Assembly: GCA_903911145.1 (NCBI GenBank) | Contig: CAIWCD010000002.1 | Span: forward strand, 62,001-126,000 | From: an uncultured delta proteobacterium | Lineage (GTDB): Bacteria > Myxococcota > Myxococcia > Myxococcales > 40CM-4-68-19 | Length of the DNA stretch: 64,000 bases | Reading direction: 5' to 3' | Shown: positions 9,485 through 17,903 of the stretch, piece after piece | How the letters are laid out: each line of letters begins with the position of its first letter | Position numbering within the stretch: the stretch's first letter is position 1 | Notes under the pieces: model-generated | The model's input: the letters and a program-made list of their open reading frames with translations, nothing else | The model's database searches: none | Told to the model about the DNA's origin: nothing | Program-made: the position numbers and the translations under genes

Positions 9485-10852
9485 CTATCGGCGCGCCTGT
9501 CCGTCGCCTCGTACCACGAAGCGGGTGCAGGTGAGTTCGCGGGCGCCCATCGGGCCGTACGCGTGGAGCTTGCTGGTGCTGATGCCGATCTCCGCGCCGA
9601 GGCCGAGTTCGCCTCCGTCGTTGAAGCGCGTGGACGCGTTGACGACGGCGCAACTGGCGTCAACGCGCCGGACGAATTCCTCTGCGAGCCTGGCGTCGCG
9701 CGTGCAGATCGCCTCGGTGTGCCGGCTGCCGAAGCGCGCGATGTGTTCGAGCGCACCTTCAACTCCGTCGACGATCGAGACGAGCATCTTCAATTCGGAA
9801 AACTCGCAGCCGTAATCGCTCTCGACAGCGCCCAGTGCGGCCTTGCGCTCGCGGCCGGTCGGCACACCCGCGCGCGCCAGAAGCGATTCGAGCTGCGCCG
9901 CTTCGTCGCTCCCGATCGGAGTGGCGAGCGCAGCCTGCACGATCGGCAACGCGCGCGCATCGCACCGCAGCTCGACTCCGGCGACGAACAGTGCCCGCGC
10001 GATCCGCGGCAGTTGCGCATTCATCACCGACGCGTCGACGAGCAGCGCCTCGAGCGCATTGCAGACCGACGGCCGCTGCGCCTTCCCATTCACCGCGAGA
10101 AGCTCAGCGACATTCACGTCGGCATCGGACGCGACGTAGAGGTGGCAGACGCCTTGGTAATGCTTGATCACGGGGATGCGGCTCTTCTCCGCGATCAGCT
10201 TGATCAGCGACGGCCCGCCGCGCGGAATGCAGAGATCGATGCGATCCTCGAGCGAGAGCAGCACGTCGAGCAGCGCGCGATCCGGCTCGATGAGCTGCAC
10301 GGCCGTGCGCGGCAGACCCGCCGCCGAGAGCGCCTCCTGCGCGGCCTCGATGAGCACGGAGTTGGTGCGAAACGCCTCCTTGCCTCCTCGGAGAAGCGCC
10401 GCGTTGCCCGCGCGCAGACAGAGCGCAGCCGCGTCCGCGGTCACGTTCGGACGCGCCTCGTAGATCATCAGGATCGAGCCAAGAGGAGCGCGCACGCGCT
10501 GAATCGAAAGCCCATTGGGACGCGTTCGCGATTCCGTCACTTCGCCGACCGGATCGACCTGCGCCGCCACTTCGCGCAGCGCGCCCACGAGCTGGCCGAT
10601 CCGCTTCGCGTCGAGCGTCAGCCGATCGATCCAGGAAGCGCTCTGGCCCGCACTGCGCGCGGCCGCGACGTCCTCCGCATTGGCCGCGAGCACGCGTGCG
10701 CGAAACGCTGGCGCATCGATCTGGGAGGCCAATTCCTCGATCGCCCGCGTGCGTTGGGCGCTCGTCGCTGCGGCGACCAGACGCGAAGCCTCGCGGGCCG
10801 AGTCGGCCAGCGAGATCGCGCGCGCGTAGGCTGGGTCTGTGTTTGCGCTCAT
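9485..10852 (-). CDS. proA: gamma-glutamyl phosphate reductase
   Basis: Second enzyme of proline synthesis: NADPH reduction of gamma-glutamyl phosphate to glutamate-5-semialdehyde in the cytoplasm. It is an aldehyde-dehydrogenase-superfamily protein with the catalytic cysteine in QRPSVCNALEALLVD (Cys about residue 264), the PRGGPSLIKLI segment and the C-terminal FNDGGELGLGAEIGISTSKLHAYGPMGARELT signature in pieces. At 455 residues it is somewhat longer than the usual 415-420, with extra length at both ends. Its ATG overlaps the proB stop by four bases (ATGA), so the two are translationally coupled, consistent with the need to channel the unstable acyl phosphate between the enzymes. Confidence 0.97.
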   Translation of the reverse strand: MSANTDPAYARAISLADSAREASRLVAAATSAQRTRAIEELASQIDAPAFRARVLAANAEDVAAARSAGQSASWIDRLTLDAKRIGQLVGALREVAAQVDPVGEVTESRTRPNGLSIQRVRAPLGSILMIYEARPNVTADAAALCLRAGNAALLRGGKEAFRTNSVLIEAAQEALSAAGLPRTAVQLIEPDRALLDVLLSLEDRIDLCIPRGGPSLIKLIAEKSRIPVIKHYQGVCHLYVASDADVNVAELLAVNGKAQRPSVCNALEALLVDASVMNAQLPRIARALFVAGVELRCDARALPIVQAALATPIGSDEAAQLESLLARAGVPTGRERKAALGAVESDYGCEFSELKMLVSIVDGVEGALEHIARFGSRHTEAICTRDARLAEEFVRRVDASCAVVNASTRFNDGGELGLGAEIGISTSKLHAYGPMGARELTCTRFVVRGDGQARR

Positions 10853-12024
10853 CCCATCACCACCAGATCGTCGCGATGCACGACGCAGTCGAGCAGCCGA
10901 TACCCGAGCTGCGGTTCGATCTGCTCGCTCTTGAGACCACGGATCTTGCGCAGCTCATCCGCGCCGTAGACGGCCAGACCGCGCGCGAACGGCTTCTCAC
11001 CGACGAGAGCGATCTCGATCAGATCGCCCGCGGAGAAATTTCCCACCACGTCCTTCACGCCGCTCGGCAGCAGGCTCTTCTTGCGCTCGAGCAGCGCCGC
11101 CTTCGCGCCCGCGTCGACTTGAAGTTCACCGCGCGCTTTCAGGTCGAGCATCCACCGCTGCCGCAGCCGCTTGCGCTCGCCCTGCGCAAGCACCAGCGTG
11201 CCGACATCCTCGCCAGCGAAGAGCCGCGCAAGCTCGCCCGGCGCGCCCGAGATGATCGCGCACGGCACGCCAGCTTCGGTCGCGCGCCGCGCCGCGCGCA
11301 GCTTGGAGATCATGCCTCCCGTGCCGACGCTGGAGGTCTCGTCACCTGCGAGCGCCTCGACCGCGGGCGTGACCTTCTCGATCAACGAGATGCGCGTCGC
11401 CGAGGGATCGCGCCGCGGATCGGCCGTGAAGACGCCGCCCGCATCGGTGAGGATCACCAGCAGATCGGCCTCGCAGATGTCGACGACCATGGCGGCGAGC
11501 GCGTCGTTGTCGCCGAACTTGATCTCCTCGACCGAGACGGTGTCGTTCTCGTTGATCACCGGCACCACGCCGCGCTCGAGCAGCGCACCGAGCGCGCGCC
11601 GCGCATTCAGATAGCGGCCGCGATGCGCAACGTCCGCGTGCGTGAGCAGCACCTGCGCGCTGATCAGATTCCGCTCGGCGAACGCATCATCGTAGAGGCG
11701 CATCAGGCGGCTCTGCCCCGCGGCGGCCGCGGCCTGCTTGAGCGCCATCTCCTTCGGACGGCCGGGAAGTCCGAGCCGCTGCACGCCGAGCGCGACCGCG
11801 CCGCTCGTCACGACGGTGGGAAATCGCCGCTGCGCTGGAGCACCCTGTGCACGGGCGAGCGCAGCAACCTCGTCGCAGAGCGCCGTCACGCGCGTCTGGA
11901 ACTGCCGCAAAGCCGCGTCTGGAGCGGCCGCGCTGCTCTTCTTGATCTCGCCAGCGAGCACGGCCGAGCCGACCTTGATGACGGGGCGCTTGCACCGCGC
12001 GAGCTGCTCTCGAGGAGAAATCAC
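10849..12024 (-). CDS. proB: glutamate 5-kinase
   Basis: First step of proline synthesis: ATP-dependent phosphorylation of glutamate, normally feedback-inhibited by proline. The amino-acid kinase domain shows VIKVGSAVLAGE near the N-terminus, VTSGAVALG, NENDTVSVEEIKFGDND and LVILTDAGGVFTADPR. The C-terminal third (about residues 290-385) is a PUA domain, as in the long ProB form. The start is GTG at 12024. The sequence before it has no ribosome binding site but carries TACAAG six bases upstream, the geometry expected for a leaderless mRNA. Divergent from hflX. Confidence 0.96.
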   Translation of the reverse strand: MISPREQLARCKRPVIKVGSAVLAGEIKKSSAAAPDAALRQFQTRVTALCDEVAALARAQGAPAQRRFPTVVTSGAVALGVQRLGLPGRPKEMALKQAAAAAGQSRLMRLYDDAFAERNLISAQVLLTHADVAHRGRYLNARRALGALLERGVVPVINENDTVSVEEIKFGDNDALAAMVVDICEADLLVILTDAGGVFTADPRRDPSATRISLIEKVTPAVEALAGDETSSVGTGGMISKLRAARRATEAGVPCAIISGAPGELARLFAGEDVGTLVLAQGERKRLRQRWMLDLKARGELQVDAGAKAALLERKKSLLPSGVKDVVGNFSAGDLIEIALVGEKPFARGLAVYGADELRKIRGLKSEQIEPQLGYRLLDCVVHRDDLVVMG

Positions 12025-12107
12025 GCCGCGCTTGTAGCGGGCCGCGGCCGGTTTCGTCGAGTCCGGGGAGCGGGGCGCCAGTGAAATCGTGGTAGGCCCG
12101 CCCGCAG

Positions 12108-13802
12108 ATGAAAGACGATCTGTTCGGAAACACCGAGGGGCTCAAGGCCAACCAGAGCAAGCGGCTGCTCGCGACGTATCGGCGCCGCGTGCACCAGAGC
12201 GAGCTCTGCTCCGCGGAACTTGCGCGCCACCTCACCGAGGTCTCCCGCGAGCTCGGGCGGCAGATCGGCGTGCTGATCAACCGGCGCGGCGAGATCGAGA
12301 ATGTCGTGGTCGGCGATGCGCACCAGCTGGTGCTGCCGGACATCGGGCGCGCGCGCGCAGGATCGTCGCGTCTGCGCGGCGTGCGGCTGGTGCACACGCA
12401 CCTCAAGGACGAGCCGCTCACGCGAGACGACCTGACGGATCTTGTGCTGCTGCGCCTCGACGCGGTGGTCGCGATCGTCGCGCGCGAGGACGGCCTGCCG
12501 GGTCGCGTGCACGTCGGCACGCTCGTGCCGTTCGACAAGACGAAGCCGGGGAGCGATCTCTCGCGCCAGGAGACGTTCGAGAGCGTCCACGCGCTCGACA
12601 ATGAATTCGAATCGCACATCTCCGCGCTCGAGCAGGAGATGGCCCGCGCGACGCCGACTCGCGCGGTTGGCTCGGAGGGGCGCGCGATCCTCTGCGGTGT
12701 CTACTCGGGTGGCAATCTCGCGGGCGCCGAAGCGTCGATGACCGAGCTGAAAGAGCTCTGCCGCACGGCGGGCGTCGAGGTGGTCGACACCGTGCTGCAG
12801 GGGCGCCACCAGGTCGATCCGCGCACGCTCGTCGGCAAGGGGAAACTTCAAGATATCCTCGTGCGCTCGATGGCTCTGGCAGCGGATCTGCTCGTCTTCG
12901 ATCGCGATCTGCAACCGTCGCAGGCGCGCCACATCGGAGATGTCACCAGCTTGCGAATTCTCGATCGCACGCAGCTCATCCTCGACATCTTCGCGAGGCG
13001 GGCGCAGAGCGCCGACGGCAAACTTCAAGTCGAGCTCGCGCAGCAGAAGTATCGGCTGCCGCGCCTGGTGGGTGCGGGCGAGGCGCTTTCTCGCTTGGCG
13101 GGCGGCATCGGCGGGCGCGGTCCGGGCGAGACGAAGCTCGAGATGGATCGCCGGCGCGCGCGCGATCGGATCACCTGGCTCGAGGAGCGGATCGATCGGC
13201 TCTCGACCGATCGCGAAGTGCGCCGGCGCCAGCGGCGGCGGGCGGACGTGCCGCAGATCTCGATCGTCGGCTACACGAATGCAGGCAAGAGCACACTGCT
13301 CAACGCACTCACCGAATCCGACACGCTCGTCGAGGACAAGCTCTTCGCGACGCTCGATCCGACCAGCCGTCGGCTGCGCTTCCCGCACCAGCGCGAGGTC
13401 GTGCTGACCGATACGGTCGGGTTCATCCGCGATCTGCCGAAGGATCTGGTGACCGCGTTTCGCGCCACTCTCGAGGAGCTCGAGGACGCCGATCTGCTCC
13501 TCCACGTCGTCGACGCGAGCGACCCGCGCGCGCAGCAGCAGATCGATTCGGTCGAGAAGATCCTCGCCACGCTGCCACTCGAGAAGACGCCCCGTCTGTT
13601 CGTCTTCAACAAGATGGATCGCGCGCCCGCGGCCGCGCAGCTCGCCCACGAGAAGAACGGCGTCGCCATCTCGGCGTCGACGCGGCAGGGCTTCACCGAG
13701 CTGCTCGAGCGCGCGGAGCAGGTGCTCTGGCGCGAAGGAAAAGTGCAGGCACCGGGCGCGGACGAGGCCGGTCCAGCGTTTCTCGGCGTGCGGAACAATT
13801 AG
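12108..13802 (+). CDS. hflX: ribosome-associated GTPase HflX, long form
   Basis: GTPase that splits stalled or stress-damaged 70S ribosomes. It shows the HflX-specific LVGKGKLQDI and RLAGGIGGRGPGETKLEMDRRRARDRI segments, then the G domain: GYTNAGKST (G1, residues 388-396), DTVGFIRDLP (G3) and NKMD (G4). Length is 564 residues against about 430 for the common form; the extra roughly 190 N-terminal residues form a separate alpha/beta domain found in the longer HflX variants. It is divergent from proB across an 83-base gap. The ATG at 12108 is the first in frame and has no clear ribosome binding site. Confidence 0.95.
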   Translation: MKDDLFGNTEGLKANQSKRLLATYRRRVHQSELCSAELARHLTEVSRELGRQIGVLINRRGEIENVVVGDAHQLVLPDIGRARAGSSRLRGVRLVHTHLKDEPLTRDDLTDLVLLRLDAVVAIVAREDGLPGRVHVGTLVPFDKTKPGSDLSRQETFESVHALDNEFESHISALEQEMARATPTRAVGSEGRAILCGVYSGGNLAGAEASMTELKELCRTAGVEVVDTVLQGRHQVDPRTLVGKGKLQDILVRSMALAADLLVFDRDLQPSQARHIGDVTSLRILDRTQLILDIFARRAQSADGKLQVELAQQKYRLPRLVGAGEALSRLAGGIGGRGPGETKLEMDRRRARDRITWLEERIDRLSTDREVRRRQRRRADVPQISIVGYTNAGKSTLLNALTESDTLVEDKLFATLDPTSRRLRFPHQREVVLTDTVGFIRDLPKDLVTAFRATLEELEDADLLLHVVDASDPRAQQQIDSVEKILATLPLEKTPRLFVFNKMDRAPAAAQLAHEKNGVAISASTRQGFTELLERAEQVLWREGKVQAPGADEAGPAFLGVRNN

Positions 13803-13835
13803 TTTGTACTCAAAGCATCTGTTGGATCGCGTTTC

Positions 13836-13865
13836 TTGACTTTGCGGCGCGCGGGAATCTACTGG
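13836..13865 (+). promoter_or_regulatory. sigma-70-like promoter, leaderless geometry
   Basis: TTGACT (13836-13841) and TACTGG (13860-13865) are separated by 18 bases. Only eight bases separate the -10 element from the ATG at 13874, so transcription should begin at or next to the start codon. Confidence 0.5.
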
Positions 13866-13873
13866 GCGCCGTT

Positions 13874-14296
13874 ATGACGTTCATCGGACATGCGCTCGTG
13901 CGCCTCTCTGTCGCGACCGTGGGGCTTGCTCCGCGCGCAAAGAAGCCCGACGAGGCCGACGACGAAGGACCGCTCGCGCTCTGGCACTGGATCGAAGATC
14001 ACGGCGACGTCGTCTTCCCGCTCATCGGTCTCATCATCTTCGTGCTGGTGGTGATCGCGGTGCGGCGCGCGATGGTGAGCCAGGAGCAGGAGATCAAATC
14101 GCGACGCGGCCAGATGGACACCATCGTCCGGCTGATGCGCGCCAAGCTCTCGCTGACGGCCGATCAGACCGCGACCGAGCTGGGCATCAATCGCTACCAG
14201 GCCTCGACGCTGCTCGATGAGCTCGTCAAGGAGGGCGCGCTGGTGCAGGGGCGGCTTCCCGGCGGCGTCGTCAACTACCGCCTCAAGGGCCTCTAG
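13874..14296 (+). CDS. membrane-anchored winged-helix protein, 140 residues
   Basis: No named family recognised. One strong membrane segment (about residues 48-70, VVFPLIGLIIFVLVVIAV) is followed by a positive stretch, a short coiled segment (about 74-85) and a C-terminal helix-turn-helix/winged-helix region (about 95-138) with the pattern LSLTADQTATELGINRY then LLDELVKEGALVQGR, as in MarR- or DeoR-like DNA-binding domains. The N-terminus (residues 1-20) may be a weak first membrane segment. It is probably an inner-membrane protein with a cytoplasmic DNA-binding or protein-binding domain. A promoter with -35 TTGACT lies directly upstream. No ribosome binding site is visible, consistent with a leaderless start. 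Confidence 0.75.
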   Translation: MTFIGHALVRLSVATVGLAPRAKKPDEADDEGPLALWHWIEDHGDVVFPLIGLIIFVLVVIAVRRAMVSQEQEIKSRRGQMDTIVRLMRAKLSLTADQTATELGINRYQASTLLDELVKEGALVQGRLPGGVVNYRLKGL

Positions 14297-14329
14297 ACCG
14301 CACTGGGCGCGGCCTTGCGCGATTCGCAC

Positions 14330-15139
14330 TCAGTGTGCGCGCGCATGCTCGATGCAGTACTCGGTCGCCTTGCCGCCGCACTTCTCCACGCAGTCGCAGA
14401 TGCGGAACTCCATGCGCGGATCGTCCTTCTCGCTCTTGCCGCAGAGCGCGCAGACGCGGATGCGCACGGGCATGGCAGCCGCGGTACGGAACTGCGTGCG
14501 AGCCCGACCGCGCGAAGAGATGCGCGCCTTTCCCTGCAAGCGTGAGCGCAACGCCTCGCCGCAGAAGAGCAGCAGCGTGCCGACCGCGACGGCGATGCCC
14601 GCGCGCGCGGGCCAGTCTCCCGAGATGAACTGCCAGACGAGAAACGCGGCGGTGAGCAGACCGATCCAGCGCATGCGGACCGGGAGCACGAAGTAGATGA
14701 GGATCTCGTAGTCGGGAAACTCGATCGCGAACGCGAGGAGGAGCGCCTGGTCGATGAAGAAGTTCGTCACCGGCCCGACGAGCAGCGCGCTCGCGATGGT
14801 GCCGATCGCGGCGAGGAAATAGAAGGCGTCGAAGCGGAACGTGCCCCACTGCTGCTCGAGCGAATTTCCGATCGTGTAGAGGAAGAGCAGGCCCATCAAG
14901 GTCCAGATCGGTCCGAGCATTCCGCCCGAGATGCTCCACGGCATGAAGAGGAACGTGACGAGGCGCCAGACCTCGCCGCTCTTGATCGCGTTGCCGTCGA
15001 GGACGAACGCTTCGGTCAACTCGGGGCGCGTGAGGCAGATGAAGTAGACGATCGCGGAGAGGCCGACGAGCCACCAGATGATGTGCGCGGGGGCATAGCG
15101 ACCGAATCGGCGCTCGAGCGTGGAGAGCAGGCGTTCCAT
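14330..15139 (-). CDS. rhomboid-like membrane protein with C-terminal cysteine cluster
   Basis: Polytopic membrane protein of 269 residues with about six segments. The N-terminal part resembles the rhomboid/derlin fold: GEVWRLVTFLFMP in the first loop and a LEQQWGTFRFDAFYFLAAIG turn. The GxSG serine and matching histidine of active rhomboid proteases are not present, so it is probably a non-proteolytic pseudo-rhomboid. The last 60 residues are soluble and cysteine-rich (CALCGKSEK, CDCVEKCGG, YCIEHARAH), which looks like a small zinc-binding module. I chose the ATG at 15139 over the GTG nine bases upstream because TTACAA lies about 12 bases before it. Convergent with the gene at 13874 and divergent from pdxH. 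Confidence 0.75.
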   Translation of the reverse strand: MERLLSTLERRFGRYAPAHIIWWLVGLSAIVYFICLTRPELTEAFVLDGNAIKSGEVWRLVTFLFMPWSISGGMLGPIWTLMGLLFLYTIGNSLEQQWGTFRFDAFYFLAAIGTIASALLVGPVTNFFIDQALLLAFAIEFPDYEILIYFVLPVRMRWIGLLTAAFLVWQFISGDWPARAGIAVAVGTLLLFCGEALRSRLQGKARISSRGRARTQFRTAAAMPVRIRVCALCGKSEKDDPRMEFRICDCVEKCGGKATEYCIEHARAH

Positions 15140-15222
15140 GGGGCGCACGTTGTAACAGAGCGGCGCGGTGCAGTGGCGAAACGGCGCGGTGCACGACGAC
15201 GAGATGTGATCTAGATCGGCGC

Positions 15223-15909
15223 ATGACCGATTCGACCGAGACCACTGCGGCGCCGCTCACGCACGCTGGACGCCGCGCGCCCGAGCCGCTCGATCCGCGC
15301 ACCGCAGAGGTCTTCCACGCCAGCGTGAGCGATCCGCTCGCGCGCTTCACGGGGCTGCTCGAGCTCGCGCGCGCAAATCCGCACACGAGAGAACCGACCG
15401 CGATGTCGCTCTCGACGGTGGACGCGGATGGCCAGCCCTCGTCGCGGATCGTGCTGCTCAAGCAACTCGACGCGCGCGGCTTCGTCTTCTTCACGAATCT
15501 CCACTCGCGCAAAGGGCGCGCGATCGCCGCGAACTCGAGAGTGGCGCTGCTCTTCCACTGGCAGGCGCTCGAGGTGCAGGTGCGCATCGAGGGGCCGGCC
15601 GTGCTGGTGCAGGACGCCGAGGCCGACGACTACTTCGCGCACCGGCCGCGGCAGAGCCAGCTCGGCGCGTGGGCCTCGGAGCAGAGCGAGGAGCTTGCGT
15701 CGCGCGAGGAGCTGATCGCGCGCTTCAAGAAGCTCGACGAGAAGTTCGCAAATCAGCCCGTGGCGCGGCCGCCGCACTGGTCGGGCTTCTACGTCGCGCC
15801 GCGCACGATCGAATTCTGGCGGAATCAGGAGAGCCGGCTGCACGAGCGCGAGCGCTACAGCCGCGCGGACGAGCGCACGCCGTGGGCGCACGCGCTGCTC
15901 AATCCGTGA
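15223..15909 (+). CDS. pdxH: pyridoxamine 5'-phosphate oxidase
   Basis: FMN-dependent enzyme that oxidises pyridoxine or pyridoxamine 5'-phosphate to pyridoxal 5'-phosphate, the final step of vitamin B6 synthesis and salvage. Family motifs: MSLSTVDADGQPSSRIVLLK, FVFFTNLHSRKG (FMN phosphate contacts), RPRQSQLGAWAS and the C-terminal signature RPPHWSGFYVAPRTIEFWR...RLHER in pieces. The 228-residue length is typical. The ATG at 15223 has TAGATC five bases upstream and no ribosome binding site, so the mRNA may be leaderless. Transcribed alone, divergent from the rhomboid-like gene. Confidence 0.97.
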   Translation: MTDSTETTAAPLTHAGRRAPEPLDPRTAEVFHASVSDPLARFTGLLELARANPHTREPTAMSLSTVDADGQPSSRIVLLKQLDARGFVFFTNLHSRKGRAIAANSRVALLFHWQALEVQVRIEGPAVLVQDAEADDYFAHRPRQSQLGAWASEQSEELASREELIARFKKLDEKFANQPVARPPHWSGFYVAPRTIEFWRNQESRLHERERYSRADERTPWAHALLNP

Positions 15910-15931
15910 GGATTCAGATAGTCTCACGCGC

Positions 15932-16348
15932 ATGCCAAATACGAATTCGCGCACGCATTCCGTTCTTGCGGCTCTGCTCCTCTGCACCGCCTTCGCGGCC
16001 CGCGCAGAGACGCTTCATTACGGACCTGAGGTGGTCACCCTCCACGGGACGTTGGAGAAGAAGACCTTCTACGGCGCGCCGGGCTTTGGCGAAGACCCGA
16101 AGCACGATGCCGTCGAGCCGCGCTACATCCTGAAGCTCGACGCCCCGGTTGACGTCGTCGCGACCGCCGCCCAGCAGAAGGAAGGGATCGAGGTTGCGGA
16201 GATGGCGATCACGGAGATCACCGTGAATGAAGCAGATCTCGACGCGCAGGTCGGCAAGCACGCGCAGTTTCGCGGGATGCTGAGCCACGCGATCAACGGG
16301 CACCACCACACGAAGATTCTCCTCGACCCGATCAAGACCGGAAAGTGA
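15932..16348 (+). CDS. DUF4431-type secreted protein
   Basis: 138 residues with a clear Sec signal peptide (about residues 8-25, hydrophobic SVLAALLLCTAFAARA, cleavage after ARA). The mature part follows the DUF4431 pattern: VVTLHGTLEKKTFYGAPGFGEDP, then YILKLDAPVDVV, then a beta strand region ending in HHHTKILLDP. It is predicted to be a small periplasmic or secreted beta protein. The molecular role is not known to me. Starts 22 bases after pdxH; a TAGTCT element seven bases before the ATG suggests its own promoter. Confidence 0.8.
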   Translation: MPNTNSRTHSVLAALLLCTAFAARAETLHYGPEVVTLHGTLEKKTFYGAPGFGEDPKHDAVEPRYILKLDAPVDVVATAAQQKEGIEVAEMAITEITVNEADLDAQVGKHAQFRGMLSHAINGHHHTKILLDPIKTGK

Positions 16349-16369
16349 TCGGCGGCCCGCCGCGAGGCG

Positions 16370-17764
16370 CTACTTCGCCTTCGGCCCCGTCATCTCCTCC
16401 GGCTTCACCCACGCGTCGAACTGCTCGCTCGTGACGTAGCCGAGCTCGAGCGCCGAGGCCTTCAAGGTCGTGCCGTCCTTGTGCGCCTTCTTCGCGATCT
16501 TCGCCGCCTTGTCGTAGCCGATGTGCGGGTTGAGCGCGGTGACGAGCATGAGCGACTCGTGCAGCAGCTTGTCGAGGCGCGCGCGATCCGGCTCGATGCC
16601 GCGCGCGCAGTGCTCCTCGAACGAGAGCATCCCGTCGGCGAGCAGGCGCGTCGACATGAGGAAGTTGTGCGCGATGAGCGGCTTGAAGACGTTGAGCTCG
16701 AAGTTCCCGCTCGCGCCGCCGAAGTTCACCGCGACGTCGTTGCCGAAGACCTGCGCGCAGAGCATCGTCAGCGCTTCGCTCTGCGTCGGGTTCACCTTGC
16801 CCGGCATGATCGACGAGCCCGGCTCGTTCTCGGGAATGCGCAATTCTCCGATGCCGCAGCGCGGGCCCGACGCGAGCCAGCGCACGTCGTTGGCGATCTT
16901 CATCAGGCCAGCCGCAAGCGTCTTGAGCGCGCCGTGCGCGAAGACGAGCGCATCGTGCGCGGCGAGCGACTCGAACTTGTTCGGCGCCGTCACGAACGCG
17001 TGCTTGGCAACCTTCGTGATCTCCGCCGCGACGCGCACGGCGAACTCAGGATGCGCGTTCAAACCCGTGCCCACCGCGGTCCCGCCGAGCGCCAGCTCGC
17101 GCAGATGCGGCAGCGCCGAGTCGACGTGCTTCTTCGCCCAGTCGAGCTGCGCGACGTAGCCGGAGAACTCCTGGCCGAGCGTGAGCGGAGTCGCATCCTG
17201 AAGATGCGTGCGGCCGATCTTCACGATGCTGGCGAACTCGGCGCTCTTCTTCGCCAACGTCTCGCGGAGCACGCCCAGCGCGGGAATGAGATGCGCCTCG
17301 ACCGCCGCCACCGCGGCCACGCTCATCGCGGTCGGGTAGACGTCGTTCGACGACTGCCCCTTGTTCACGTCGTCGTTGGGATGCACGAGCCGCTCTTCGC
17401 CGCGCAGGCCGCCGAGAATCTCCGACGCGCGATTGGCGAGCACCTCGTTCATGTTCATGTTGGTCTGCGTGCCCGAGCCGGTCTGCCAGACCGCGAGCGG
17501 AAACTCGCCATCGTGCTTCCCTTCGATCACTTCGTCAGCGGCCGCGATGATCGCGTTGGCCTTCTTCTCGTCGAGAACTTTCAGGTCGCAGTTCACCTGC
17601 GCCGCGGCCCGCTTGACCTGCGCGAGCGCCTTCACGAGCGCGGGCGGCATCTTCTCGGTGGAGATCTTGAAGTTCTGCAGAGAGCGCTGCGTCTGCGCGC
17701 CCCAGAGCTTCTCCGCGGGAACTTCGATGGGACCGAACGTATCCTTCTCGATGCGCGTCGCCAT
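16370..17764 (-). CDS. fumC: fumarate hydratase class II
   Basis: Iron-independent fumarase of the citric acid cycle, reversible hydration of fumarate to (S)-malate in the cytoplasm as a homotetramer. The superfamily signature [15 protein letters not shown] lies near residues 316-330; other landmarks are [27 protein letters not shown] and [17 protein letters not shown] in pieces. Length 464 matches FumC. The ATG at 17764 is chosen over the in-frame start 54 bases upstream because GAGGAG sits six bases before it. Divergent from the RDD protein gene. Confidence 0.97.
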   Translation of the reverse strand: MATRIEKDTFGPIEVPAEKLWGAQTQRSLQNFKISTEKMPPALVKALAQVKRAAAQVNCDLKVLDEKKANAIIAAADEVIEGKHDGEFPLAVWQTGSGTQTNMNMNEVLANRASEILGGLRGEERLVHPNDDVNKGQSSNDVYPTAMSVAAVAAVEAHLIPALGVLRETLAKKSAEFASIVKIGRTHLQDATPLTLGQEFSGYVAQLDWAKKHVDSALPHLRELALGGTAVGTGLNAHPEFAVRVAAEITKVAKHAFVTAPNKFESLAAHDALVFAHGALKTLAAGLMKIANDVRWLASGPRCGIGELRIPENEPGSSIMPGKVNPTQSEALTMLCAQVFGNDVAVNFGGASGNFELNVFKPLIAHNFLMSTRLLADGMLSFEEHCARGIEPDRARLDKLLHESLMLVTALNPHIGYDKAAKIAKKAHKDGTTLKASALELGYVTSEQFDAWVKPEEMTGPKAK

Positions 17765-17869
17765 GGTGATCTCCTCGAAAGTTGCGCGCGTGATAGCGCG
17801 GCGGTCGCGCCACGACAAGGCGACGCGGCGACGCAGGCCGAGACTTTTGCGCTGATTGCGGTGCGATTC

Positions 17870-17897
17870 TTGACGGCTCGCGCACTCGACTTACTGT
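17870..17897 (+). promoter_or_regulatory. promoter of the RDD-protein gene, leaderless geometry
   Basis: TTGACG (17870-17875) and TACTGT (17892-17897) with a 16-base spacer. Six bases separate the -10 element from the ATG at 17904 and there is no ribosome binding site. Confidence 0.55.
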
Positions 17898-17903
17898 CGC
17901 CAC

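Noticed and set aside
9456-9653. Longer N-terminus for RsfS
   Set aside because: It would overlap the end of proA by 169 bases and has no RsfS similarity.
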